Shown piece by piece: positions 25,187 to 33,534 of a stretch of DNA of 39,199 nucleotides. Positions within the stretch are counted from its first letter, which is position 1. Each line of letters begins with the position of its first letter. The DNA is from JBLKSS01 sp047607725 (GTDB taxonomy: Bacteria > Pseudomonadota > Gammaproteobacteria > Enterobacterales > Enterobacteriaceae). Where the stretch lies: assembly GCF_047607725.1 (NCBI RefSeq), contig NZ_JBLKSS010000041.1:1-39199 (forward strand), read 5' to 3'. The notes beneath the pieces are model-generated. The model saw only the letters and a list, made by a program, of their open reading frames with translations. It had not been told where the DNA came from and ran no database searches. A program made the position numbers and the translations under genes.

Positions 25187-26122
25187 TTATTCCTCGGTAC
25201 CCGCGTGAGAGTGTTCACCCATGTTCATGTCCATCCCTTCGTCCTGGGTGGTGGCAATACTCTTCCCCTTGCCCATGAATTTTCCGATCACATCCTGGTA
25301 CAGACTGGGTTTAACGCTGGAGAAGTACTCGACCGGATGATACTCGCTCGGCGCTGCCAGCTGCTCGTAAGCGTCCATGGTGCCAAGCGTATCCGGTGAT
25401 GCCTTGACTTTCTGGACCCACTCGTCGAAGCCTGCCTGATCCGGCGTGGCGACGGCGGTGAATTTCATGCCGGAGAAACCCCGGCCGCTGAAGTTCGCTG
25501 AAATGCCTTTATAGCTCCCCGGTTCGTTGGCGATGAGATGCAACGTAGCATTCATCCCGGCCATCGCGTAAATCTGGCCGCCCAACTGGGGAATAAAGAA
25601 GGAGTTCATCACCGAATTGGAGGTAATCTCAAACTTCACCGGGACGTTGGCCGGGAATGCAATTTCGTTCACCGTGGCGATGCCTTGCTCCGGATAAATG
25701 AACAGCCACTTCCAGTCCATGGCGACAACTTGAATGGTGACGGGTTTGGCGTCAGACGCAATGGGTTTGCTCGGATCCAGCGCATGGGTCGACTTCCACG
25801 TCAGCGTGGCCAGGAAGATGATGATAAGGATCGGTACCGTCCATACCACCAATTCCACCTTGCTGGAGTGGGACCAGTTGGGGCTGTACGTCGCCTTGGT
25901 ATTTGATGCGCGGTATTTGATAACAAAGACGAATGCCATGACGACAGCGGGTATCACGACGATCAACATCAGCCCGAGGGCGGTCAGTATTAATGAACGT
26001 TGCTCCAGTCCAATCTGTCCCTTGGGATTCATTAACACCATGTCGCTGCAGCCGCTAACTAACGCGACGACGCTAAACAGCGACAGAATCCCTAAATACT
26101 TATTGTATTTCCTGAGTCTCAT
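25187..26122 (-). CDS. cyoA: Cytochrome bo3 ubiquinol oxidase subunit II
   Basis: 311 aa (E. coli 315). A lipoprotein signal peptide ends in LVSGC with the lipidated Cys25. Two transmembrane helices follow, then a periplasmic cupredoxin-like domain (KPVTIQVVAMDWKWLFIYPEQ, NEIAFPANVPVKFEITSNSVMNSFFIPQLGGQIYAMAGM) that lacks the CuA ligands, as in quinol oxidases. The C-terminal tail is Met/His/Glu-rich. First gene of the operon. Intact. Confidence 0.98.
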   Translation of the reverse strand: MRLRKYNKYLGILSLFSVVALVSGCSDMVLMNPKGQIGLEQRSLILTALGLMLIVVIPAVVMAFVFVIKYRASNTKATYSPNWSHSSKVELVVWTVPILIIIFLATLTWKSTHALDPSKPIASDAKPVTIQVVAMDWKWLFIYPEQGIATVNEIAFPANVPVKFEITSNSVMNSFFIPQLGGQIYAMAGMNATLHLIANEPGSYKGISANFSGRGFSGMKFTAVATPDQAGFDEWVQKVKASPDTLGTMDAYEQLAAPSEYHPVEYFSSVKPSLYQDVIGKFMGKGKSIATTQDEGMDMNMGEHSHAGTEE

Positions 26123-26171
26123 CTAACGACCTCAATAAAATGTGCTCTAATGTCGTTTCTTGTGTGGGGGC

Positions 26172-26200
26172 ATTTTACGGGAAGGTTGCAGTACTGTAAA
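26172..26200 (-). promoter_or_regulatory. Sigma-70 promoter of cyoABCDE
   Basis: On the minus strand TTTACA and TAAAAT are separated by 17 bases, each one mismatch from consensus, about 50 bases before the cyoA ATG. In E. coli the operon is repressed by ArcA and Fnr; I could not place their sites confidently here. Confidence 0.7.
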
Positions 26201-26563
26201 TATGCTTAAGCTTATGTCAGAAACATGTTTCTGCGTTCTGCCAGGCGTGTCACACCTGTAGGGAATGATGACAAAATATTAATCGCGACAAAGGATTAGA
26301 GAATTAACCGTCGAAAAACCTCGATTCCGCTAACGGAAAGAATAACGGCGCGGGATCTGTATCATCACGTTAACAAATCAATATCATTCTTTGACAAAGA
26401 AACTACAAATACGCACCCTGTAAAATAGTAGAGGTGATAAACTGTCACTCCTGCGACATAAATAAAAAATGACCTTTAGCGAGAAGAGTAATAAGCCAAT
26501 AACCCGGCCGTTGTCGCCGGCGAGCGTTATTCCCCGTCGCGCCGGACCTGGACATCGTCAGGC
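26201..26563. other. ampG-cyoA intergenic region, no gene seen
   Basis: This AT-rich stretch upstream of the cyo promoter has stops in all frames for useful lengths. A small minus-strand hairpin (TTTCCGTTAGCGGAA, about 26325-26340) is followed by GTTTTTC and could terminate transcripts from the dead ampG. Regulatory sites for cyo are expected here from E. coli but none is clear-cut. Confidence 0.4.
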
Positions 26564-28046
26564 TTAACCATGACGCCGCGGCCGGGATCGTTTCATCGCG
26601 CGATAATCGAGAACGCATCCCATGAGTATACTCACTGTGAGTAGAACGGCACCTATTTCCCAACATAAATTCATCATCGCGCCGGCCGCGGTCATACCTG
26701 CAGCCTTGGCCAGCAGCAGCGCCAGCGCGCCGGCACATAGCGCGCCACCGGCCGCCAGCAGGCGCTGCGCCAGGCGATAACCGGCGCTGAAATGGCCGCG
26801 CCGCAGGAAATCGCCGGTCCGCTGCGTCGCGGTCAACGTGGTGCGGCACAGCATCAATAGGCCCAGACCGGGAAATGAAATGGCGACGGAGAACAGGTAA
26901 AACCAGGCCCAGTCGTGCAGTTCAACGAACCAGCCAGCGAGGGGGCCGACATAGACCCGGCCGACGGCGGCCGGCGCCGACAGCAGGGCGAATTGGGTGG
27001 CGGAGTAGGATTTGTTGCACAACGTCATCAGTAGCGCGACAAACGCCGCGGTGCCCATGCCTCCGCACAGGTTTTCGACAAATACCGCCGCGGCCATTGA
27101 CCAAAGGTGTTTATCGGTCACAGCTAGCGCCCAGTATCCGCCATTGGAGACCGCCTGCAGGAGCCCGAACAGCAAAAGGGCGCGAAACAGCGACAGCCGC
27201 TGCATCAGCAGCCCGCCCGCCAGCGTGCCGACAATCGTCGCCAATAAGCCCAGGCTTTTATTGACCATACCGACCTAACCGGCGTCAAATCCCACGCCGC
27301 GAATAAGGAAAGTCGTACTCAGGCTGAGCGCAAAAGCGTCGCCAAGTTTATAAAGCACAATCAGCATCAAGATAAGCCAGGCGTTATCGCGGCCGAAAAA
27401 GTCGCGCCGCGGCGCCATCACCGCCTGCTCGAGACTGGCCGGCCTGGGTATCGCCTGGTCCGGCTCCGGCGCCAGCAGGGTGCTGACCAAGCCTACCAAC
27501 ATCAACGCGGCCATCAGCCAGTAGGTGGCCTGCCAGCCGAGCCCGCGATCAGCGAGCCATAGCGCCAGGCCGCCGGACACCAGCATGGCCAGGCGATAGC
27601 CTAGTACCGAGACCGCGGCGCCGGTGCCGCGTTCCTCCGACGGCAGCAGATCGGTTTTGTAGGCGTCGAACACGATATCCTGCGAGGCGGAGCAAAACGC
27701 CACCCATACCGCAAGCGCCGTCAACCACGCCAGATTGCGCGCCGGATCGAGGGTACCCATCGCCAGCAGACCCAGTATGAGCAGCACTTGGCAGATCACC
27801 AGCCAACCGTGACGACGGCCCATCAGCGGCGGGCTGTAGCGATCCATTACCGGCGACCAGAGAAATTTGAAGACGTACGCTTGACCCACCAGCGAGAAAA
27901 AACCGATGGTTTTCAGATCCAAACCGGCTACCGTCATCCAGGCCTGTAGCGTGCCGGAGGTAAGCGCCAGGGGCAAACCGGAGGCAAAGCAAAATGAGGG
28001 AACGGCGCTGGGTGAGCGTGGCAAGTCGAACGGATGTCATGGGCAT
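26564..28046 (-). pseudogene. ampG: Muropeptide permease, frameshift plus amber codon
   Basis: The reading frame begins near 28046-28040 (MTSVRLATLTQRRSLILL), slips around 27985-28000, then continues FASGLPLALTSGTLQAWMTV, FFSLVGQAYVFKFLWSPVMDRY, FCSASQDIVFDAYKTDLLP, GYRLAMLVSGGLALWLAD and FLIRGVGFDAG. A TAG at 27277-27275 then replaces the Glu of GFDAGEVG. Homology resumes at once (VGMVNKSLGLLATIVG... ENLCGGMGTAAFVALLMTLCNKSYSATQFALLSA) to 26564. Total span matches the 491-aa E. coli permease. AmpG imports anhydromuropeptides for wall recycling and beta-lactamase signalling. Two independent lesions make it non-functional. Confidence 0.94.
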
Positions 28047-28103
28047 AAACGGCTTTCGGGTTAACCTGCCCGGCGCCGCGGGCAGGCGGGTGAACGGAGA
28101 AAA

Positions 28104-28682
28104 TTAACGCGCGTTTTGCTTGATGAAGCTATTGACGCTGCTGTCGTTGGCCATATCGTTGATCACATCCGCCAGCACGCTGTCCACGGCGCTGGTGATC
28201 TTGTCATTGGTGGCGCGGAAAGCGCCCTGCACGTTATAGACCGACTGGTAGCTCTTCACTTGCTTGTTACCGTTTTTCGCTTGGGCGATGATGGAGATAT
28301 CCGCCCGGGTGGTAATGTTATAGCGCACATTGCCTTCGGACACATCGGCGTAGAGTTTATTGACCACGATCTGCAAATCCACGGTGCCGTTTGGACCAAT
28401 CATGTAGCCGCGGGCGGTCATCTGTTTCTCCAGCACTTCCTGCAGCAGGAAACGCAGATCGCGCGACGGGGTGAGGGTAACCAGTTGGCCGTCGCGGTTG
28501 ACCTTGGCCAGCGCCTGATCCGGCCGCTGGTCGGCGCCGTTAACGCTGACGGTGACGCCCATCAGCGACGGATCCTGCTGCGGCAGCTGAATCTTCGGGG
28601 AAATATCCAGCGTATTGGTGCTGGCGGCGCAGCCGGAGAGCAACAATAAGGCCACCAACGGCATCAGTAATTTTTTTAGCAT
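28104..28682 (-). CDS. yajG: Lipoprotein YajG
   Basis: 192 aa from the MLKKLLMPLVALLLLSGC start, the same length as E. coli YajG. The lipobox LLSGC gives a lipidated Cys near residue 18. QQDPSLMGVTVSVNGADQR, TPSRDLRFLLQEVLEKQMTARGYM, YADVSEGNVRYNITT and the terminal FIKQNAR are family hallmarks. An upstream Met at 28700 was rejected because the 28682 start gives a normal signal peptide. Function unknown. It lay upstream of ampG in one operon, so it probably survives alone. Intact. Confidence 0.94.
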   Translation of the reverse strand: MLKKLLMPLVALLLLSGCAASTNTLDISPKIQLPQQDPSLMGVTVSVNGADQRPDQALAKVNRDGQLVTLTPSRDLRFLLQEVLEKQMTARGYMIGPNGTVDLQIVVNKLYADVSEGNVRYNITTRADISIIAQAKNGNKQVKSYQSVYNVQGAFRATNDKITSAVDSVLADVINDMANDSSVNSFIKQNAR

Positions 28683-28958
28683 ATATGCTTTCTCATTCAT
28701 CAGGATAGGGAAGGGGAAAATGGCCTCATCATAGCATCGCCAACGGGAGGGGTAAGCCCCTAATAGCGCTAATTTACGTTACCGGACATTTTGCAGCCTC
28801 GCGCGGGCAAACGCCCCCCGGCTGTGCGCCACCCCCGCGCGGGACAGCAAGGGTCGTCGAGCGCGAAATTTGTCGCTTAAAGGCTAGGCGTCAAAGAATA
28901 ATCTGCTAAAATTTTAACTGACGGAGCAAAGCGCTCTGCCTGGCGTTGAGGAGAAGAG

Positions 28959-29276
28959 ATGATGATTCGCGAGCAAATAGAAACAAAAATCAGGGCAGAG
29001 TTCACTCCGCTGTATCTGGAAGTGGTGGATGAAAGTTACCGCCATAATATCTCGGCGGGCTCTGAGAGTCATTTCAAAGTGGTATTGGTCAGCGATCGGT
29101 TCAACGGCGAGCGTATCCTGAGCCGCCATCGCGCGATATACGGCGTTTTGGCGGATGAGCTGGCGGGGCCTGTGCATGCGCTGGCGCTGCACACCTACAC
29201 GGTCAAAGAGTGGGAAGGACTGCAGGATGCGGTGCAGGCCTCCCCCCCTTGCCGCGGCGCCGGGCTGACGGGCTGA
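28959..29276 (+). CDS. bolA: BolA family transcriptional/iron-sulfur regulator
   Basis: 105 aa, as in E. coli. VDESYRHN, AGSESHFKVVLVSDRFNGER, RHRAIYGVLADEL and the invariant HALALHTYTVKEWEG are present, giving the class II KH-like fold with the conserved Cys-adjacent His used when BolA pairs with monothiol glutaredoxin. BolA links stationary-phase morphology, biofilm and Fe-S handling. AGGAGAAGAG precedes the ATG at 28959. Divergent from yajG. Intact. Confidence 0.96.
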   Translation: MMIREQIETKIRAEFTPLYLEVVDESYRHNISAGSESHFKVVLVSDRFNGERILSRHRAIYGVLADELAGPVHALALHTYTVKEWEGLQDAVQASPPCRGAGLTG

Positions 29277-29298
29277 GCCCTATCGGCACAGGGTAAAC

Positions 29299-29335
29299 GG
29301 GCCGGATGGGCGGTGAACCGACCCGCCGGCCTTTT
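29299..29335 (+). terminator. Intrinsic terminator of bolA
   Basis: GGGCCGG and CCGGCC arms, with GGGCGG/CCGACCC pairing inside, are followed by TTTT, 23 bases after the bolA stop. Confidence 0.65.
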
Positions 29336-29378
29336 CCCCCCCTCTGCGCTCGCGCACGGCGCAATTTACGCGCCGTCC

Positions 29379-29407
29379 TCGACTCATAAACCCTATCTCG
29401 CTATAAT
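29379..29407 (+). promoter_or_regulatory. Sigma-70 promoter of tig
   Basis: TCGACT, a 17-base spacer and a consensus TATAAT (29402-29407) stand 183 bases before the tig ATG. The rest of the 313-base bolA-tig interval contains only the bolA terminator and a long untranslated leader, with no gene seen. Confidence 0.7.
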
Positions 29408-29589
29408 GCCGCGTCTTATATTTCCGGAAGGTATTCGGGATGCTTCTGACGACGACGGGCAACAGGTTTTGATTCCTCAGACCACCCGGATCTTAAGAGG
29501 CCATTTTCACGTCAGTGGACCTGGATGACCGCTTCTTTGAAAACGGCTTCTGGCGTTGATCGAGCACTGTGATTTTTTGAGGTAACGAG

Positions 29590-30894
29590 ATGCAAGTTTC
29601 TGTTGAGACCACTGAAGGCCTGGGGCGCCGTGTAAACATTACCGTTGCCGATGACACGATTGAGCAAGTGGTGAAAAGCGAATTGGTGAACGTCGCCAAA
29701 AAAGTCCGCATCGACGGCTTTCGTAAAGGGAAAGTCCCTATGAATATCGTTGCGCAGCGCTATGGCGCCTCCGTCCGTCAGGACGTGCTGAGCGACCTGA
29801 TGCAGCGTAACTTTGTCGACGCCATTATCCAGGAAAAAATCAATCCGGTGGGCGCGCCGAATTATGTCCCGGGCGAATACAAGACCGGTGAAGATTTCAG
29901 CTATGCGGTGGAGTTTGAAGTTTACCCCGAAGTGGAACTGACGGGGCTGGACACCATTGAGGTCGAAAAACCGCAGGTGGAAGTGAAGGACGCCGATGTC
30001 GACACCATGCTGGAAACGCTGCGCAAACAGCAGGCCGACTGGAAAGAAACCGCTGATGCCGCCGGCGCGGAAGACCGCGTCACCGTCGACTTCACCGGCA
30101 CCATTGACGGCGAAGCGTTTGAGAGCGGCAAAGCCACCGACTTTGTGCTGGCCATGGGCCAGGGCCGCATGATCCCCGGTTTTGAAGAGGGCGTCATCGG
30201 TCATAAAGCGAGTGAAAGCTTTGACATCAGCGTCACTTTCCCGGAAGACTACCACGCCGAAAATTTGAAAGGCAAAGCCGCGAAGTTCGCCGTTGAGTTG
30301 AAAAAAGTCGAGCAACGTGAACTGCCGGAGCTGAATGAAGCCTTCATCAAGCGTTTCGGCGTTGCAGACGGCACCCTGGCAGGTTTGCGCGCCGAAGTGC
30401 GTAAAAACATGGAGCGCGAGCTGAAAAACGCCGTGCGCAACCGCTTGAAAACACAGGTAATTGACGGTCTGCTTAGCGCGAACGACATTCACGTTCCCGC
30501 GGCGCTGGTCGACGGTGAAATCGACGTGCTGAAACGCCAGGCGGCACAGCGTTTCGGCGGCAACGAAAAGCAGGCGCTGGAATTGCCGCGCGAGCTGTTT
30601 GAAGAACAGGCCAAGTGCCGCGTCAAGGTTGATCTGCTGCTGGGCGAAGTCATCCGCAAACATGAACTGAAAGCGGACGAAGCCCGCGTCAGCGCGCTGG
30701 TTGAAGAAATGGCGTCCGCCTACGAAGATCCGAGGGAAGTCATCGAGTTCTACGGCAAGAATAAAGAGCTGATGGACAACATGCGTAACGTGGCGCTGGA
30801 AGAACAGGCGGTTGAAGCGCTGCTGGCCAACGCGCGCGTGACGGAAAAAGAAACCGGCTTCAACGAGTTGATGAACCAGCCGAGCGCGGCGTAA
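29590..30894 (+). CDS. tig: Trigger factor (ribosome-associated chaperone and prolyl isomerase)
   Basis: 434 aa (E. coli 432). The N-terminal ribosome-binding domain carries the signature GFRKGKVP at about residues 43-50. The central FKBP-type PPIase domain spans about 150-245 (DRVTVDFTGTIDGEAFESGKA, GQGRMIPGFEEGVIGH). The C-terminal helical arms form the chaperone cradle. It binds L23 at the exit tunnel. GAGGTAACGAG precedes the ATG. First of the tig-clpP-clpX-lon quality-control cluster. Intact. Confidence 0.98.
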   Translation: MQVSVETTEGLGRRVNITVADDTIEQVVKSELVNVAKKVRIDGFRKGKVPMNIVAQRYGASVRQDVLSDLMQRNFVDAIIQEKINPVGAPNYVPGEYKTGEDFSYAVEFEVYPEVELTGLDTIEVEKPQVEVKDADVDTMLETLRKQQADWKETADAAGAEDRVTVDFTGTIDGEAFESGKATDFVLAMGQGRMIPGFEEGVIGHKASESFDISVTFPEDYHAENLKGKAAKFAVELKKVEQRELPELNEAFIKRFGVADGTLAGLRAEVRKNMERELKNAVRNRLKTQVIDGLLSANDIHVPAALVDGEIDVLKRQAAQRFGGNEKQALELPRELFEEQAKCRVKVDLLLGEVIRKHELKADEARVSALVEEMASAYEDPREVIEFYGKNKELMDNMRNVALEEQAVEALLANARVTEKETGFNELMNQPSAA

Positions 30895-30949
30895 TCGTCG
30901 TCGTCGTCGGGCCCGCGCGCGGTCCCAAGGCTCATCACGTCATCCCTAT

Positions 30950-30979
30950 AGCCTGTCATCCTGCGGTGGCAGGCTTTTT
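30950..30979 (+). terminator. Intrinsic terminator of tig
   Basis: AGCCTGTCA pairs with TGGCAGGCT around an 8-base loop, followed by TTTTTG. It matches a tig transcript of its own. Confidence 0.8.
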
Positions 30980-31002
30980 GTTTGTATAAGCTTTTCATAC
31001 TA

Positions 31003-31030
31003 TTGACGGTGATAAATAGCGCTATATTTA
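31003..31030 (+). promoter_or_regulatory. Candidate promoter of clpPX
   Basis: TTGACG, 16 bases and TATTTA lie about 260 bases upstream of clpP. E. coli clpP is also driven by sigma-32; no clean CTTGAA/CCCCAT pair was seen in 31031-31288, which otherwise holds no gene. Confidence 0.35.
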
Positions 31031-31288
31031 AAGGGTAAGCAGTGTTAAAAATAGGGTGCGCCGCGGGAATACCCGGCAACGTCCGGCGCTGAAATAATGC
31101 CGCTGCGGCCTTAAAAAGGGCGCAGCGCTCCCCCAACTAGAGGGGAAAGGGAGAAACTGCTGCGCTGGCGGAAGAGGGGCCGAAAACCCTCCAGCGGACC
31201 GGCGACATCTTGGGACATGGCGATGACGCCGCATCTCACGTAAAATCGGAAACCCAGGCGCCGAAAGCTTTATTTCTAGGAGACGATA

Positions 31289-31912
31289 ATGTCATACAGT
31301 GGCGAACAAGATAACTTTGCACCCTATATGGCTCTGGTGCCGATGGTGGTGGAACAGACTTCACGCGGAGAGCGTTCATACGATATCTTTTCGCGCCTGT
31401 TGAAAGAACGGATTATCTTCATGACCGGCCAGGTCGAAGATCATATGGCGAATTTGATCGTCGCGCAGATGATGTTTTTAGAAGCGGAAAACCCGGAAAA
31501 AGATATTTATCTGTACATCAACTCGCCGGGCGGGGTCATTACCGCCGGGATGTCGATATATGACACCATGCAGTTCATCAAACCGGATGTCAGCACGTTC
31601 TGCATGGGGCAGGCCGCCTCCATGGGCGCTTTCCTGCTGGCGGCCGGCGCCAAGGGCAAACGCTTCTGCTTACCCAACTCGCGGGTCATGATCCATCAGC
31701 CGCTGGGCAGCTTCCAGGGCCAGGTCACCGATATTGAAATTCACACCCGGGAAATCCTGAAGGTCAAAGCACGGATGAATGAGTTGATGGCGCAACATAC
31801 GGGCCAGCCTCTTGAAGTAATAGAGCGTGATACCGAACGCGATCGTTTCCTCTCCGCGCTTGAGGCGGTAGACTATGGATTAGTGGATTCCGTATTGAGC
31901 CAGCGCGCGTAA
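31289..31912 (+). CDS. clpP: ATP-dependent Clp protease proteolytic subunit
   Basis: 207 aa, as in E. coli. The catalytic triad in precursor numbering is visible: Ser111 in GQAASMGAFLL, His136 in VMIHQPLG, Asp185 in RDTERDRFLS. YINSPGGVITAGMSIYDTMQ forms the oxyanion-hole and handle region. The N-terminal 14 residues are the processed propeptide. ClpP forms a 14-mer barrel fed by ClpX or ClpA. TAGGAGA lies before the ATG. clpX follows about 150 bases later. Intact. Confidence 0.98.
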   Translation: MSYSGEQDNFAPYMALVPMVVEQTSRGERSYDIFSRLLKERIIFMTGQVEDHMANLIVAQMMFLEAENPEKDIYLYINSPGGVITAGMSIYDTMQFIKPDVSTFCMGQAASMGAFLLAAGAKGKRFCLPNSRVMIHQPLGSFQGQVTDIEIHTREILKVKARMNELMAQHTGQPLEVIERDTERDRFLSALEAVDYGLVDSVLSQRA

Positions 31913-32060
31913 TTGCTTAATGGCGGGAACGGATAGGCTATAGTTAATGTAGTGCGTCGTGCGGAAGCGTCAGCGCTTCCGGCGACCGGTTTTGAGTTCA
32001 GTCGTCGCGTTGCCGCCCTGATTGGCCTGCGGGACAAAGACGAAAGAAAGAGGTTTACTG

Positions 32061-33335
32061 ATGACAGATAAGCGCAAAGACGGTTCAGGAAAGCTGCTGT
32101 ATTGCTCTTTCTGCGGTAAAAGCCAGCATGAGGTGCGGAAATTGATCGCCGGGCCGTCGGTGTATATCTGCGATGAATGTGTCGACTTATGCAACGACAT
32201 TATCCGCGAAGAGATAAAAGAGGTCGCGCCGCACCGTAAACGTAGCGCGCTGCCGACGCCCCATGAAATCCGTCACCACCTGGACGATTATGTCATCGGT
32301 CAGGAAAAAGCCAAAAAAGTGCTCGCGGTGGCGGTGTACAACCACTATAAGCGTTTACGCAATGGCGACACCAATAACGGCATCGAACTCGGCAAAAGCA
32401 ATATTTTGCTGATTGGCCCTACCGGCAGCGGCAAGACCTTGCTGGCGGAAACGCTAGCACGCTTCCTGGATGTGCCTTTCACCATGGCCGACGCCACGAC
32501 CCTGACCGAAGCCGGGTATGTGGGTGAGGATGTGGAAAACATCATCCAGAAATTGTTGCAAAAATGCGATTACGACGTGCAAAAAGCACAGCGCGGTATT
32601 GTATACATTGATGAGATCGACAAAATATCCCGTAAATCGGATAACCCCTCCATTACCCGCGACGTCTCCGGTGAAGGGGTGCAGCAGGCGCTGCTGAAAC
32701 TGATAGAAGGCACCGTGGCCGCAGTGCCGCCGCAGGGCGGGCGCAAGCATCCCCAGCAGGAGTTCCTGCAGGTGGATACCTCGAAAATCCTGTTTATCTG
32801 CGGCGGCGCTTTCGCCGGCCTGGATAAAGTGATCGAGCAGCGCACCGAAACCAACCGCGGCATCGGCTTTAGCGCCACCGTTAAAGGCAGTTCGGAGAAA
32901 GTCACCGAAGGCGAACTGCTGGCGCAGGTGGAGCCGGAGGACCTGATTAAGTTCGGCCTTATCCCGGAATTCATCGGCCGGTTACCCGTCGTGGCGACGC
33001 TGAATGAGTTAAGCGAAGAAGTGCTGATTCAGATTCTGCGCGAGCCGAAGAACGCGTTGACCAAACAGTATCAGGCGTTATTCAACTTAGAAGGCGTCGA
33101 GCTGGAATTTCGAGACGAAGCGTTGACCGCCATCGCCAAAAAAGCCATGGCGCGCAAAACCGGCGCCCGCGGCCTGCGCTCCATCGTGGAGGGCGCGCTG
33201 CTGGAAACCATGTACGAACTGCCTTCCCAGGATAGCGTGGAAAAAGTGGTGATCGACGAAGCGGTCATCGCCGGCCAATCGGAGCCGTTGCTTATCTACG
33301 GTAAGCACGAAACGCAGCAGGCCTCCGGCGAGTAA
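32061..33335 (+). CDS. clpX: Clp protease ATP-binding subunit ClpX
   Basis: 424 aa, as in E. coli. The start MTDKRKDGSGK at 32061 follows AAAGAGG; an in-frame Met at 32022 was rejected. N-terminal C4 zinc domain (LYCSFC...CDEC), then an AAA+ module with Walker A GPTGSGKT at about 119-126. The pore loop AGYVGEDVE, Walker B IVYIDEIDKI, the ClpP-docking loop RGIGF and sensor 2 TGARGLRSIVE follow. ClpX unfolds tagged substrates for ClpP. Intact. Confidence 0.98.
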   Translation: MTDKRKDGSGKLLYCSFCGKSQHEVRKLIAGPSVYICDECVDLCNDIIREEIKEVAPHRKRSALPTPHEIRHHLDDYVIGQEKAKKVLAVAVYNHYKRLRNGDTNNGIELGKSNILLIGPTGSGKTLLAETLARFLDVPFTMADATTLTEAGYVGEDVENIIQKLLQKCDYDVQKAQRGIVYIDEIDKISRKSDNPSITRDVSGEGVQQALLKLIEGTVAAVPPQGGRKHPQQEFLQVDTSKILFICGGAFAGLDKVIEQRTETNRGIGFSATVKGSSEKVTEGELLAQVEPEDLIKFGLIPEFIGRLPVVATLNELSEEVLIQILREPKNALTKQYQALFNLEGVELEFRDEALTAIAKKAMARKTGARGLRSIVEGALLETMYELPSQDSVEKVVIDEAVIAGQSEPLLIYGKHETQQASGE

Positions 33336-33378
33336 CGGGGGTGTCGTGCGGCGCTTGCACCGATTGAGAGCGTCCAGG

Positions 33379-33404
33379 CGGGGGATTTTATCCCCCGTTT
33401 TTTT
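33379..33404 (+). terminator. Intrinsic terminator of clpX
   Basis: CGGGGGAT-TTT-ATCCCCCG is a perfect 8-bp hairpin followed by seven T. Confidence 0.93.
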
Positions 33405-33419
33405 CATTACCGGCTGCCG

Positions 33420-33446
33420 TTGAATGTAAGCGATTCGACCCCATAT
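33420..33446 (+). promoter_or_regulatory. Sigma-32 heat-shock promoter of lon
   Basis: TTGAA and CCCCATAT are separated by 14 bases. The same elements with the same spacing precede E. coli lon, and the downstream leader (ACTAAGAGAGAGCTCTATGAAT) also matches. Heat-shock control is therefore well supported. Confidence 0.85.
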
Positions 33447-33534
33447 ACTCAAATACCTAATTGTTGAAACTGGCAAAAGCCGAGTTTTTGCGCATCCCAC
33501 AAACCTGGCGGAAGCTAAACTAAGAGAGAGCTCT

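Noticed and set aside
28860..28925. Gearbox-type bolA promoter
   Set aside because: The region has AGGCTAGG-like bases but no match good enough to call against the known bolA gearbox elements.
29512..30663. 383-codon open frame antisense to tig
   Set aside because: Mirror of the intact trigger factor gene; Phe/His-rich nonsense composition.
30895..30909. Five tandem TCG triplets after tig
   Set aside because: Too short to be more than a microsatellite-like stretch; no link to a gene.
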